Notes under the pieces: generated by a model
The model's input: the letters and a program-made list of their open reading frames with translations, nothing else
Told to the model about the DNA's origin: nothing
Databases searched by the model: none
Position numbers and translations under genes: made by a program
In this document: positions 14,387-23,371 of the stretch, piece after piece
How positions within the stretch are numbered: position 1 is the stretch's first letter
Layout of the letters: the number at the start of each line of letters is the position of its first letter
Assembly (NCBI GenBank): GCA_013364255.1
Contig: CP054936.1
Span: 3,998,853-4,062,852, forward strand
Length of the DNA stretch: 64,000 nt
Source: Streptomyces seoulensis
GTDB lineage: Bacteria > Actinomycetota > Actinomycetes > Streptomycetales > Streptomycetaceae
Reading direction: 5' to 3'

Positions 14387-16325
14387 CACGCTCAAGAGCA
14401 AGGCGGGAGCGGGCAGCGCCTCCGGTCTGCGCCGCCTGCTCCTCGACAACGGCGCGCTCACCGCGCTGATCGTCCTGGTCATCGCCCTGTCGGCGCTGTC
14501 CGGCGACTTCCTGACGACGGACAACCTGCTGAACATCGGCGTGCAGGCGGCCGTGACCGCCATCCTCGCCTTCGGCGTCACCTTCGTCATCGTCTCGGCG
14601 GGCATCGACCTGTCGGTGGGCTCGGTGGCCGCGCTGTCGGCGACCGTGCTCGCCTGGAGCGCCACCTCGCACGGCGTGCCGGTGGTCCTCGCGGTGCTGC
14701 TCGCGGTCGCGACCGGCATCGCGGCGGGCCTGGTCAACGGCTTCCTGATCTCCTACGGCAAGCTGCCGCCGTTCATCGCGACGCTGGCCATGCTGTCGGT
14801 GGGCCGCGGTCTGTCCCTGGTCATCTCCCAGGGCTCCCCGATCGCCCTGCCCGACTCGGTCTCGCACCTGGGCGACACGCTCGGCGGCTGGCTGCCGGTG
14901 CCCGTGCTGGTCATGGTCGTCATGGGTCTGATCACCGCGCTGATCCTGGGCCGTACCTACATCGGCCGCTCCATGTACGCGATCGGCGGCAACGAGGAGG
15001 CGGCCCGCCTCTCCGGCCTGCGGGTCAAGCGGCAGAAGCTCGCCATCTACGCCCTGTCCGGGCTGTTCGCCGCCGCCGCCGGCATCGTGCTCGCGGCCCG
15101 GCTGTCCTCCGCGCAGCCGCAGGCCGCCAACGGTTACGAGCTGGACGCCATCGCGGCCGTCGTCATCGGCGGCGCCTCCCTGGCGGGCGGCACCGGCAAG
15201 GCGTCGGGCACGCTGATCGGCGCGCTGATCCTCGCCGTGCTGCGCAACGGCCTCAACCTGCTCTCGGTGTCCGCGTTCTGGCAGCAGGTCGTCATCGGCG
15301 TCGTCATCGCGCTGGCGGTGCTGCTGGACACGGTGCGCCGCAAGGCCGGCGCCACCCCGCAGGCCGCGGGCACCGGCAGCGGCGGCGGCAAGGGCAAGCA
15401 GGCGGCGACGTACGGTCTGGCGGCCGTGGTCACCGTCGCCCTGGTGGCCGCGACCTCCCTGCTGCACACCGGTTCCGCCTCCACCAGCCCGAAGATGGGC
15501 CTGTCCCTGTCCACGCTGAACAACCCGTTCTTCGTGCAGATCCGGTCGGGCGCCGAGGCCGAGGCGAAGAAGCTCGGCATCGACCTGACCGTCACCGACG
15601 CCCAGAACGACGCCTCGCAGCAGGCCAACCAGTTGCAGAACTTCACCAGCTCCAGCCTCGGCGCGATCATCGTGAACCCGGTGGACTCGGACGCGGCGAG
15701 CAACTCCGTGAAGGCCGCCGACAAGGCCGACATCCCGGTCATCGCCGTGGACCGCGGCGTCAACGACGCGAAGACGGACGCGCTGGTCGCCTCCGACAAC
15801 GTGGCCGGCGGTGAGCTGGCCGCCAAGACCGTCGCCGAGAAGCTGGGCGGTCACGGCAAGATCGTGATCCTCCAGGGCCAGGCGGGCACCTCCGCCGCCC
15901 GGGAGCGCGCCGCCGGCTTCGCCAAGGGTCTCAAGGCGTACCCGGGCATCCAGGTGGTGGCCCAGCAGCCGGCCGACTTCGACCGCACCAAGGGTCTCGA
16001 CGTGATGTCGAACCTGCTCCAGGCGCACCCGGACGTGCAGGGCGTGATCGCCGCCAACGACGAGATGGCGCTCGGCGCGGTCAAGGCGCTCGGCTCCAAG
16101 GCCGGCAAGTCCGTCCAGGTAGTCGGCTTCGACGGCACCCCGGACGGCCTGACCGCCGTCGAGAAGGGCACGCTGTACGCGTCCGTGGCGCAGCAGCCCA
16201 GCCAGCTCGGCCGGATCGCCGTGGACAACGCGCTGAAGGCGACCCAGGGCAAGAAGGTCGAGTCGACCGTCAAGGTGCCGGTCAAGGTGGTAACGAAGGA
16301 GAACGTGGCCGGGTTCAAGGGCTGA
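14376..16325 (+). CDS. Fused ribose permease and substrate-binding protein (RbsC-RbsB)
   Basis: One 649-residue frame joins two normally separate subunits. Residues about 20-325 are an RbsC-type permease of 8-10 membrane helices (LTALIVLVIALSALSG ... GIDLSVGSVAALSATVLAW ... IGGASLAGGTGKASGTLIGA). A Gly/Lys linker (about 330-345) precedes one more membrane helix (TYGLAAVVTVALVAATSLL). Residues about 370-649 are an RbsB-type binding protein (MGLSLSTLNNPFFVQIRSGA ... GVIAANDEMALGAVKALGS ... VGFDGTPDGL). With the permease C-terminus inside, the extra helix would place the binding domain outside, tethered to its own channel. No stop or frameshift divides them. Confidence 0.93.
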   Translation: MATDTLKSKAGAGSASGLRRLLLDNGALTALIVLVIALSALSGDFLTTDNLLNIGVQAAVTAILAFGVTFVIVSAGIDLSVGSVAALSATVLAWSATSHGVPVVLAVLLAVATGIAAGLVNGFLISYGKLPPFIATLAMLSVGRGLSLVISQGSPIALPDSVSHLGDTLGGWLPVPVLVMVVMGLITALILGRTYIGRSMYAIGGNEEAARLSGLRVKRQKLAIYALSGLFAAAAGIVLAARLSSAQPQAANGYELDAIAAVVIGGASLAGGTGKASGTLIGALILAVLRNGLNLLSVSAFWQQVVIGVVIALAVLLDTVRRKAGATPQAAGTGSGGGKGKQAATYGLAAVVTVALVAATSLLHTGSASTSPKMGLSLSTLNNPFFVQIRSGAEAEAKKLGIDLTVTDAQNDASQQANQLQNFTSSSLGAIIVNPVDSDAASNSVKAADKADIPVIAVDRGVNDAKTDALVASDNVAGGELAAKTVAEKLGGHGKIVILQGQAGTSAARERAAGFAKGLKAYPGIQVVAQQPADFDRTKGLDVMSNLLQAHPDVQGVIAANDEMALGAVKALGSKAGKSVQVVGFDGTPDGLTAVEKGTLYASVAQQPSQLGRIAVDNALKATQGKKVESTVKVPVKVVTKENVAGFKG

Positions 16326-16397
16326 CCGGACCGCGTTCGGGTGAGCCGGCCGGCACACGTTCCAGGTTCCAGGTTCCGGGTGAGGAGACACTGCGCA

Positions 16398-17300
16398 ATG
16401 TACGACTACGACCTGCTGGTCGTCGGATCGGCCAACGCCGACCTGGTGATCGGCGTCCAGCGGCGGCCCGCGGCCGGGGAGACGGTGCTCGGCTCCGACC
16501 TGGCCACCCACCCCGGCGGCAAGGGCGCCAACCAGGCGGTGGCCGCCGCCCGGCTCGGGGCCCGTACGGCCCTGCTGGCCCGGGTCGGCGACGACGCGCA
16601 CGGCCGGCTGCTGCTGGAGGCGCAGCGGGCGGCCGGGGTGGACCCGGCGGGTGTGCTGGTCGGCGGCGCGCCGACCGGCGTCGCCCTGATCACGGTGGAC
16701 CCCTCCGGGGACAACTCCATCGTGGTCTCGCCAGGCGCCAACGGCCGGCTCACCCCCGAGGACGCCCGCGCGGCGGCCGGGCTGATCGGGTCAGCGCGGG
16801 TGGTCTCCGCGCAGCTGGAGGTCCCGTTGGAGACGGTCGTGGAGGCCGTACGGCATCTCGCGTCCGGCAGCCGGTTCGTGCTGAACCCGTCGCCGCCGCG
16901 CGAGCTGCCCCAAGAGCTGCTGGCGGCGTGCGATCCGCTGATCGTCAACGAGCACGAGGCGAAGGTGATCCTCGGCGGGGACGAGGCCGGCGACGACCCG
17001 GAGGACTGGGCGCGGGCGCTGCTGGCGCGCGGGCCGCGCTCGGTGGTCGTCACCCTGGGCGCCGAGGGCGCGCTGGTCGCCTCCGCCGACGGCGCCGTGC
17101 GGGTGCCGTCGGTGAAGGTGGACGCCGTGGACACCACCGGCGCGGGCGACGCGTTCACCGCGGCGCTGGCCTGGCGGCTCGGCGCGGGCGCGTCCCTCGC
17201 CGAGGCGGCGGCCTACGCGGCCCGGGTCGGCGCGGTGGCCGTGACGCGGCGGGGCGCGCAGGAGTCGTACCCGACGGCGGACGAGGTCGAGGCGGTATGA
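16398..17300 (+). CDS. rbsK: Ribokinase
   Basis: The 300-residue PfkB-family kinase phosphorylates D-ribose to ribose 5-phosphate. Visible motifs are VVGSANADLVIGV at the start, the sugar-binding HPGGKGANQAVAAARLG (about 38-54), and the C-terminal signature DTTGAGDAF (245-253), whose last Asp (251) is the catalytic base. I place the start at the ATG 16398 after GAGGAGA rather than at longer frames. It follows the transporter by 72 bp and overlaps rbsD by ATGA. Confidence 0.94.
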   Translation: MYDYDLLVVGSANADLVIGVQRRPAAGETVLGSDLATHPGGKGANQAVAAARLGARTALLARVGDDAHGRLLLEAQRAAGVDPAGVLVGGAPTGVALITVDPSGDNSIVVSPGANGRLTPEDARAAAGLIGSARVVSAQLEVPLETVVEAVRHLASGSRFVLNPSPPRELPQELLAACDPLIVNEHEAKVILGGDEAGDDPEDWARALLARGPRSVVVTLGAEGALVASADGAVRVPSVKVDAVDTTGAGDAFTAALAWRLGAGASLAEAAAYAARVGAVAVTRRGAQESYPTADEVEAV

Positions 17301-17686
17301 AGAAGGCGGGCATCCTGAACCGGCAGCTGTCCGGCGCGCTGGCCGAGCTGGGCCACACCGACCAGGTGCTGGTGTGCGACGCGGGCATGCCGATACCGGA
17401 CGGGCCGCGCGTGGTGGACCTGGCGTTCCGCGCCGGGGTGCCGTCCTTCGCCGAGGTGCTGGACGGGCTGCTGGCCGAGCTGGTGGTGGAGGGCGCGACG
17501 GCGGCGGACGAGGTGCGCGGGGCCAACCCGGCGGCGGCCGCGCTGCTGTCCGGCCACTTCGACGGGCTGGCGTACGTCCCGCACGAGCGGCTCAAGGAAC
17601 TGTCGGCGGGGGCGCGGCTGGTGGTACGGACCGGGGAGGCGCGGCCGTACGCGAACGTGCTGCTGCGGTGCGGGGTGTTCTTCTAG
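17297..17686 (+). CDS. rbsD: D-ribose pyranase
   Basis: The 129-residue protein matches RbsD throughout: KKAGILNRQLSGALAELGHTD with the catalytic His20, CDAGMPIP, VVDLAFRAGVPSF, and the C-terminal VVRTGEARPYANVLLRCGVFF. RbsD interconverts beta-pyranose and furanose forms so ribokinase gets its substrate. It is translationally coupled to rbsK and ends the operon just before a strong hairpin. Confidence 0.95.
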   Translation: MKKAGILNRQLSGALAELGHTDQVLVCDAGMPIPDGPRVVDLAFRAGVPSFAEVLDGLLAELVVEGATAADEVRGANPAAAALLSGHFDGLAYVPHERLKELSAGARLVVRTGEARPYANVLLRCGVFF

Positions 17687-17729
17687 CGGGCACGGGAGGA
17701 TCCGGGGGCGCGCGTTCCCGGACAGCTTC

Positions 17730-17760
17730 GAGGGGGCCCGGTCGACGACCCGGCCCCCTC
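17730..17760 (+). terminator. Terminator hairpin of the ribose operon
   Basis: GAGGGGGCCCGGTC and GACCCGGCCCCCTC form a 14-bp stem with one mismatch and a 3-base loop, 44 bp after the rbsD stop. It can also serve the convergent isomerase gene. Confidence 0.75.
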
Positions 17761-17898
17761 GGCTCTTCCCCTCCTGCACCGGAACCCCCCGGAATCCCCC
17801 CCGGGTCCCCCCACAGGGGTTCCGATGCCAGGTAGGACCCGCGCGGTGCGGTGAGGGTTGTACGGCGCGGCGAAGTTTTTTCCGGTGGGCGCGGCAGG

Positions 17899-18765
17899 TC
17901 ACCGGACGACGTGTTCCACGAACCGCCGCGCCGTCTCGGCCAGTACCTCCCGCCCGTCCCGCGCCCACAACTCGTCGTTGAACAGCTCCACTTCGATGGG
18001 CCCGGTGTAGCCGGCGGCGGCCGCGTATCCCGCCCACTCGCGCAGGTCGATCGCGCCGTCGCCGAGCTGGCCGCGGCCGTTGAGGACGCCCGCCGGGAGC
18101 GGGGTGGTCCAGTCGGCGAGCTGGAAGGCGTGCAGGCGGCCGGCCGCGCCCGCGCGGGCGATCTGTTCGGGGGCCCGGTCGTCCCACCACAGGTGGTACG
18201 TGTCCACGGTCACCCCGACCTGGTGGGCGGGGAAGCGTTCGGCGAGGTCGAGGGCCTGGGCGAGGGTGGAGACCACGCAGCGGTCGGCGGCGAACATGGG
18301 GTGCAGGGGTTCGACGGCCAGCTTCACGCCGTACCGCCCGGCGTACGGGGCGAGCTCGGCGAGGGCGTCCGCGACGCGTTCGCGGGCGCCGTGCAGGTCC
18401 TTGTCGCCGGGCGGCAGGCCGCCGCAGACCAGGACCAGGGTGTCGGTGCCGAGGATGGCGGCCTCCTCGACGGCCCGGCGGTTGTCGGCCAGCGCCGCCG
18501 CCCGCTCCTCGGGGGCGTTCGCGGTGAGGAAACCGCCCCGGCACAGGGTGGTGACGGTCAGGCCCGCGTCCCGTACGAGCCGGGCGGCGGCCTCGACGCC
18601 GTACGCCTGGACCGGCTCGCGCCACAGGCCGACGTGGGCGATGCCCAACTCGACGCATGACTTGGCCAGTTCCGGAAGGGAGAGCTGTTTGACCGTCATC
18701 TGGTTGACGGAGAGGCGGACCAGCTCGGGGGCGGGCAGGGGACGGGGCGGGTGCGGGTCGGTCAC
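17899..18765 (-). CDS. Sugar phosphate isomerase/epimerase-like TIM barrel
   Basis: The 288-residue protein belongs to the xylose isomerase-like TIM-barrel superfamily (AP_endonuc_2). Blocks at barrel strands are LGIAHVGLWREP, VCGGLP, VKLAVEPLHPMFAADR (metal-binding Glu and His), VGVTVDTYHLWW and GYTGPIEVELFND. Members isomerise or epimerise sugars or keto-inositols. Its GTG overlaps the DUF993 gene stop by 4 bp, so it is the last gene of a three-gene operon with DUF993 and Gfo/Idh/MocA proteins. The substrate is unknown. Confidence 0.88.
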   Translation of the reverse strand: MTDPHPPRPLPAPELVRLSVNQMTVKQLSLPELAKSCVELGIAHVGLWREPVQAYGVEAAARLVRDAGLTVTTLCRGGFLTANAPEERAAALADNRRAVEEAAILGTDTLVLVCGGLPPGDKDLHGARERVADALAELAPYAGRYGVKLAVEPLHPMFAADRCVVSTLAQALDLAERFPAHQVGVTVDTYHLWWDDRAPEQIARAGAAGRLHAFQLADWTTPLPAGVLNGRGQLGDGAIDLREWAGYAAAAGYTGPIEVELFNDELWARDGREVLAETARRFVEHVVR

Positions 18766-19913
18766 GGGGTCACTCCGTACAGGGACAGCAGGGTGCGCAT
18801 GCGTTCCTCGGCGAGCTTGGGGTCGGGGAACAGGCCGAGGGTGTCGGCGAGTTCGTAGGCGCGGGCCAGGTGCGGCAGGGAACGGGCGGACTGGAGGCCG
18901 CCGACCATCGTGAAGTGGCTCTGGTGACCGGCGAGCCAGGCCAGGAACACCACGCCCGTCTTGTAGAAGCGGGTGGGGGCCTGGAAGAGGTGGCGGGCGA
19001 GCGGGACGGTGGGGTCGAGCAGGGCGCGGAAGCCGGACGTGTCCCCGGTGTCCAGGGCGCGCACCGCCTCGGCGGCCAGCGGGCCCAGCGGGTCGAAGAC
19101 GCCGAGCAGCGCGTGGCTGAAGCCGTGCTCGTCGCCCGCGATCAGCTCGGGGTAGTGGAAGTCGTCGCCGGTGTAGCAGCGGACGCCCTGGGGGAGCCTG
19201 CGGCGCAGTTCCACCTCGCGGCGGGCGTCCAGGAGGGAGATCTTGACGCCGTCGACCTTGTCGGGGTGGGCGGCGATGACGTCGAGGAAGGTGTCGGTGG
19301 CGGCGTCCAGGTCGGACGAGCCCCAGTAGCCCTCCAGCGCCGGATCGAACATCGGGCCGAGCCAGTGCAGGATCACCGGTTCGGCGGCCTGGCGGAGCAG
19401 ATGGCCGTAGACGTCGAGGTAGTCCTCGGGGCCGCGTGCGCCGGCGGCGAGGGACCGGGACGCCATGAGGATCACCTGGGCGCCCGCCTCCTCGACGAGG
19501 GCGAGCTGCTCCTCGTACGCGCCCCGGACGTCGGCGAGCGAGCCGCCGGCGAGCTGGTCGGTGCCGGCGCCGCAGGCGATGCGGCCGCCCACCGCCTTCG
19601 CCTCCGCCGCCGACCGGCGGATCAGTTCGGCCGCGCCCGTCCAGTCCAGGCCCATGCCGCGCTGCGCGGTGTCCATCGCCTCCGCGACGCCGAGGCCGTG
19701 CGACCACAGGTGGCGGCGGAAGGCGAGGGTGGCGTCCCAGTCGACGGCGGCGGGCGCGCCGGGCGCGGTGTCCGCGAACGGGTCGGCGACGACGTGCGCC
19801 GCCGAGAAGACCGTACGGGAGGCGAGGGGGCCGCCGGGAGCGGCGGTGAAGGGGGCGGTGCGCGGCTCGTAGGTCCGCAGGCCGCCGCTCGCGTCGGGCA
19901 GGCGGAGGGTCAC
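18762..19913 (-). CDS. DUF993 protein (dihydrodipicolinate synthase-like aldolase)
   Basis: The 383-residue protein matches DUF993 (PF06187), a branch of the DHDPS/NAL aldolase superfamily. Recognisable are AQRGMGLDWTGAAELIRRSAAEA, GGRIACGAGTDQL, AQVILMASRSL, and VDGVKISLLD, whose Lys takes the position of the Schiff-base lysine. The family is uncharacterised and usually travels with oxidoreductases and TIM-barrel isomerases, as here. I infer a carbon-carbon cleavage step in the breakdown of an oxidised sugar. It overlaps both neighbours by 4 bp. Confidence 0.85.
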   Translation of the reverse strand: MTLRLPDASGGLRTYEPRTAPFTAAPGGPLASRTVFSAAHVVADPFADTAPGAPAAVDWDATLAFRRHLWSHGLGVAEAMDTAQRGMGLDWTGAAELIRRSAAEAKAVGGRIACGAGTDQLAGGSLADVRGAYEEQLALVEEAGAQVILMASRSLAAGARGPEDYLDVYGHLLRQAAEPVILHWLGPMFDPALEGYWGSSDLDAATDTFLDVIAAHPDKVDGVKISLLDARREVELRRRLPQGVRCYTGDDFHYPELIAGDEHGFSHALLGVFDPLGPLAAEAVRALDTGDTSGFRALLDPTVPLARHLFQAPTRFYKTGVVFLAWLAGHQSHFTMVGGLQSARSLPHLARAYELADTLGLFPDPKLAEERMRTLLSLYGVTP

Positions 19914-21061
19914 AGCCGGATCTCCGGGACCTCGATACGGCGGCCCTCGGCCGCGGACCGCAGGCCGAGTTCGGCGAGCTGGACGCCGCGGGTGCCGGCC
20001 AGCAGGTCCCAGCGGTAGGGGGCGTCGGCGTACACGTGCCGGAGGAACAGCTCCCACTGCGCCTTGAAGCCGTTGTCGAACTCGGTGTTGTCGGGCACCC
20101 GCTGCCACTGCCCGCGGAAGTCCCCGGCAGCCGGGACGTCCGGGTCCCACATCGGCTTGGGGGTGGCGGAGCGGTGCTGGACGCGGCACTCGCGCAGGCC
20201 GGCGACGGCGGAGCCCTCGGTGCCGTCCACCTGGAACTCGACCAGTTCGTCGCGGTGGACGCGGACCGCCCAGGAGGAGTTGATCTGGGCGATCGCGCCG
20301 CCTTCCAGTTCGAAGAGGCCGTAGGCGGCGTCGTCGGCGGTGGCGTCGTAGGGCTTGCCGTCCTCGTCCCAGCGCCGCGGGACATGGGTGGCGGTCAGGG
20401 CCTGGACGGAGGTGACGCGGCCGAACAGCTCGTGCAGGACGTACTCCCAGTGCGGGAACATATCCACGACGATGCCGCCGCCGTCCTCGGCGCGGTAGTT
20501 CCAGCTCGGGCGCTGGGCCCGCTGCCAGTCGCCCTCGAAGACCCAGTAGCCGAACTCGCCGCGCACGGACAGGATCCGGCCGAAGAAGCCGCCGTCGATC
20601 AGCCGCTTCAGCTTCAGCAGGCCCGGCAGGAAGATCTTGTCCTGGACGACGCCGTGCCGGACGCCCTTGTCCTGGGCGAGGCGGGCGAGTTCGAGGGCGC
20701 CGGCCAGGCCGGTGGCGGTGGGCTTCTCAGTGTAGACGTGCTTGCCGGCGGCGACGGCCTTGCGGATCGCCTCCTCGCGGGCGGCGGTGACCTGCGCGTC
20801 GAAGTAGACGTCCACGTCCGGGTCGGCGAGGACGGCGTCGAGGTCGGTGGTCCAGTGCTCCAGGCCGTGCCGGTCGGCGAGCGCCTTGAGGGCGTGCTCG
20901 CGGCGGCCGACCAGGACCGGTTCAGGCCACAGCACGGCGCCGTCGCCGAGATCGAGTCCGCCCTGCTCACGCAGGGCGAGGATCGAGCGGACCAGGTGCT
21001 GGCGGTAGCCCATGCGTCCGGTGACGCCGTTCATGGCGATGCGCACCGTCTTGCGTGTCAC
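19910..21061 (-). CDS. Gfo/Idh/MocA-family oxidoreductase
   Basis: The 383-residue protein has an N-terminal Rossmann part (VRIAMNGVTGRMGYRQHLV), the family motif AGKHVYTEKP (about residues 116-125, with the catalytic-type Lys) and a C-terminal domain beginning at GVRHGVVQDKIFLPGL. Such enzymes oxidise or reduce a sugar hydroxyl with NAD(P). It is the first gene of the leftward three-gene operon, with GGAAGGA before the GTG. It diverges from a LacI-type gene across a site that looks like a LacI operator. Confidence 0.9.
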   Translation of the reverse strand: MTRKTVRIAMNGVTGRMGYRQHLVRSILALREQGGLDLGDGAVLWPEPVLVGRREHALKALADRHGLEHWTTDLDAVLADPDVDVYFDAQVTAAREEAIRKAVAAGKHVYTEKPTATGLAGALELARLAQDKGVRHGVVQDKIFLPGLLKLKRLIDGGFFGRILSVRGEFGYWVFEGDWQRAQRPSWNYRAEDGGGIVVDMFPHWEYVLHELFGRVTSVQALTATHVPRRWDEDGKPYDATADDAAYGLFELEGGAIAQINSSWAVRVHRDELVEFQVDGTEGSAVAGLRECRVQHRSATPKPMWDPDVPAAGDFRGQWQRVPDNTEFDNGFKAQWELFLRHVYADAPYRWDLLAGTRGVQLAELGLRSAAEGRRIEVPEIRL

Positions 21062-21093
21062 GTCGGTCCTTCCGTTGCGGGTCGATACGTCGT

Positions 21094-21107
21094 AGCAAGC
21101 GCTTTCT
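21094..21107. promoter_or_regulatory. LacI-type operator between the oxidoreductase and regulator genes
   Basis: AGCAAGCGCTTTCT is a near-perfect palindrome centred on AAGCGCTT, the classic LacI/GalR-family shape. It lies 33 bp before the oxidoreductase start, and the divergent gene encodes a LacI protein. Confidence 0.6.
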
Positions 21108-21275
21108 ATCCGAGGAGAAAGTAGCGCCGGGCGGCTGGCCGGGGCAACAGGGCGGAGGGACCGGGTTGTTCGAGGGGGCGAACAAAGGTGCTCGCGGGGC
21201 CGTAAGGTCTGCACGACACGCACGACGAGACGCATCACCAGATATGTGCGGGACGCGCGACCGGAGGACGACGAG

Positions 21276-22322
21276 ATGACGGTGACCCTGGCGGACGTGG
21301 CGGCCCGCGCGCAGGTCTCGCCCGCGACGGTGTCGCGCGTGCTGAACGGCAACTATCCGGTGGCCGCCGCCACCCGGGAGCGCGTCCTGAAGGCGGTCGA
21401 CGAACTGGACTACGTCCTCAACGGCCCCGCCAGCTCCCTCGCCGCCGCCACCTCCGACCTGGTCGGCATCCTCGTCAACGACATCGCCGACCCGTTCTTC
21501 GGGATCATGGCGAGCGCGATCCAGTCGGAGATCGGCGGCCCCGGTGGCCGGGCGGGCGGCGAACGGCTGGCGGTGGTGTGCAACACCGGCGGCTCACCGG
21601 AGCGCGAGCTGACGTATCTGACGCTGCTGCAACGGCAGCGGGCGGCGGCCGTGGTGCTGACCGGCGGTGCGGTGGAGGCGGAGCCGCACGCGTCGGCGGT
21701 GGCGGCGAAGCTGCGCAAGCTGACGGAGGCCGGGACCCGGGTGGTGCTGTGCGGGCGGCCGCCGGCGCCGGACACCGGATCGGTCGCGCTCGCCTTCGAC
21801 AACCGCGGCGGCGCACGCCGGCTCACCGAACACCTGATCGGCCTGGGCCACCGGCGGCTCGGCTACATCGCGGGACCCGAGGAGCGGACGACCACAAGGC
21901 ACCGCCTGGAGGGGCACCGCGAGGCGCTGACGGCGGCCGGCCTCCCGCAGGACCCGCGCCGGACGGTGCACGGGCGCTACGACCGCACCTCCGGCTACGA
22001 GGCCACGCTGGAGCTGCTGCGGCGCGACGCGGACCTCACGGCGGTGGTCGCCGCGAACGACTCGGTGGCGCTGGGCGCGTGCGCGGCGCTGCGCGAGTCG
22101 GGACTGCGGATACCCGAGGACGTGTCGGTGGCCGGCTTCGACGACCTGCCCTTCAGCGTCGACGCGGTGCCGTCGCTGACGACGGTACGGCTGCCGCTGG
22201 CGGAGGCGGGGGCACGGGCGGGACGCATCGCGATGGGCCGCGAGGAGCAGCCGCCGGGCGGGATCGCGACGGTGCGGGGGGAGCTGATGGTGCGGGGGTC
22301 CTCCGGGGTGCCGCGGGGGTAG
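21276..22322 (+). CDS. LacI-family transcriptional regulator
   Basis: The 348-residue protein starts with VTLADVAARAQVSPATVSRVLNG (helix-turn-helix; landmark ADVAARAQVSPATVSRVL) and continues with a sugar-binding core (LVGILVNDIADPFFGIMAS ... RRLGYIAGPEERTTTRHRLEG ... VVAANDSVALGACAAL ... GFDDLPF). GGAGGA precedes the ATG. It is divergent from the oxidoreductase operon and probably represses it through the AAGCGCTT site between them. The inducer is unknown but is expected to be a sugar of the pathway. Confidence 0.92.
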   Translation: MTVTLADVAARAQVSPATVSRVLNGNYPVAAATRERVLKAVDELDYVLNGPASSLAAATSDLVGILVNDIADPFFGIMASAIQSEIGGPGGRAGGERLAVVCNTGGSPERELTYLTLLQRQRAAAVVLTGGAVEAEPHASAVAAKLRKLTEAGTRVVLCGRPPAPDTGSVALAFDNRGGARRLTEHLIGLGHRRLGYIAGPEERTTTRHRLEGHREALTAAGLPQDPRRTVHGRYDRTSGYEATLELLRRDADLTAVVAANDSVALGACAALRESGLRIPEDVSVAGFDDLPFSVDAVPSLTTVRLPLAEAGARAGRIAMGREEQPPGGIATVRGELMVRGSSGVPRG

Positions 22323-22436
22323 GCGGGCGGGCGGTTGCGGGGGTGGTCTGGCGGCCGGGGCGGGGATGACCTGACGGCCGGGGCGGGGGTGGTCGGCAGC
22401 CAGGACGGGGAACGGGCTGGCAGGCGGGACGGGGAC

Positions 22437-22505
22437 GGTCTGGCAGGCGGGACGGGGACGGTCTGGCAGGCGGGACGGGGACGGTCTGGCAGGCGGGACG
22501 GGGAC
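22437..22505. repeat. Tandem 23-bp repeat, three exact copies with degenerate flanks
   Basis: The unit starts GGTCTGGCAGGCGGGACGGG and ends GAC, repeated exactly three times; diverged copies extend it to roughly 22340-22535. It fills the gap between the LacI gene and the isomerase gene. G and C are strongly asymmetric (G-rich on the plus strand). No gene is evident in it. Confidence 0.8.
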
Positions 22506-22570
22506 GGTCTGGCGGGTGGGGCGGTGGGGGCCGGTGGTTTCGCGCGGCCGGCGCGGGTACACCTGTGGCC

Positions 22571-23371
22571 ATGAAACTGGCGTTCTCCACCCTCGGTGTC
22601 CCCGGTCTGGCCATCCCGGACGTGCTCGCTCTCGCCGTAGCGAACGGTTACCACGGCGTCGAACTGCGCGCCCACCACGAGGAGCCGGTGCACCCGGGGC
22701 TCGATCCCGCGCGCCGGGCCGAGGTGGCGGCGGAGTTCAAGGCGGCGGACGTCGAGATCGTGGGCCTCGCGGGATACGTACGGGTCGCCGCGCCCGGCGA
22801 CGACGCGCCGGTACTGGCCGAGCTGCGGGCCCTGCTGGAGCTGGCCCGTGACCTGGGCGCCCCCTTCGTCCGGGTCTTCCCGGGCGGCGACGCCGGCCTG
22901 CCGCGCGAGGAGGGCGACGCCATCGCCGCCCGGCGCCTGGGCCTCGCCGCCGAGGACGCGGCGGCCCTCGGCGTGCGCATCCTGCTGGAGACCCACGACT
23001 CGCATCCCACCGGCGCGGACGCCATCCGCGTCCTCGGCCCGGTCGGCCACCGCAACGTGGGCGCGCTGTGGGACGTGATGCACCCCTGGCTGGCCGGCGA
23101 ACAGCCCTCGGACACCTACGCGGCGCTCGCCCCGCACCTCGGATACGTTCAGGTCAAGGACATCGCCTCCGCCGACGACCGCACCCCGGTCGCGCTCGGT
23201 GCGGGCGTCCTGCCGCTGGCCGAGTGCGTCGAGGTGCTCTCCCGCCACGGCTGGGACGGCTGGCTGTGCTGGGAGTACGAGAAGCGCTGGCACGAAGCGG
23301 CGGCCCCCCTCCCGGACCTCCTCACCCCGGCCCGCGACCACATCACCCGCCTGCTGACCGAGTCGGCGTAG
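22571..23371 (+). CDS. Sugar phosphate isomerase/epimerase-like TIM barrel (second)
   Basis: The 266-residue protein is a second xylose isomerase-like TIM barrel. It starts with MKLAFSTLGVPGLAIPDVLALA and shows HGVELRAHHEEP, VRVFPGGD, ILLETHDSHPTG (metal-binding Glu and His), GALWDVMHPW and the metal-site YVQVKDIAS. The full set of likely metal ligands suggests an active enzyme. It lies beyond the LacI gene in the same direction, separated by the tandem repeat, and probably acts in the same sugar pathway. Confidence 0.88.
   Translation: MKLAFSTLGVPGLAIPDVLALAVANGYHGVELRAHHEEPVHPGLDPARRAEVAAEFKAADVEIVGLAGYVRVAAPGDDAPVLAELRALLELARDLGAPFVRVFPGGDAGLPREEGDAIAARRLGLAAEDAAALGVRILLETHDSHPTGADAIRVLGPVGHRNVGALWDVMHPWLAGEQPSDTYAALAPHLGYVQVKDIASADDRTPVALGAGVLPLAECVEVLSRHGWDGWLCWEYEKRWHEAAAPLPDLLTPARDHITRLLTESA

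Noticed and set aside
12380..14737. A 785-codon open frame on the minus strand
   Set aside because: It is antisense to the LacI gene and rbsA, with biased Gly/Asp/Gln composition; the sense genes carry all family motifs.
22340..22535. A CRISPR array at the tandem repeats
   Set aside because: Repeats are directly adjacent with no spacers, and no cas gene is near.
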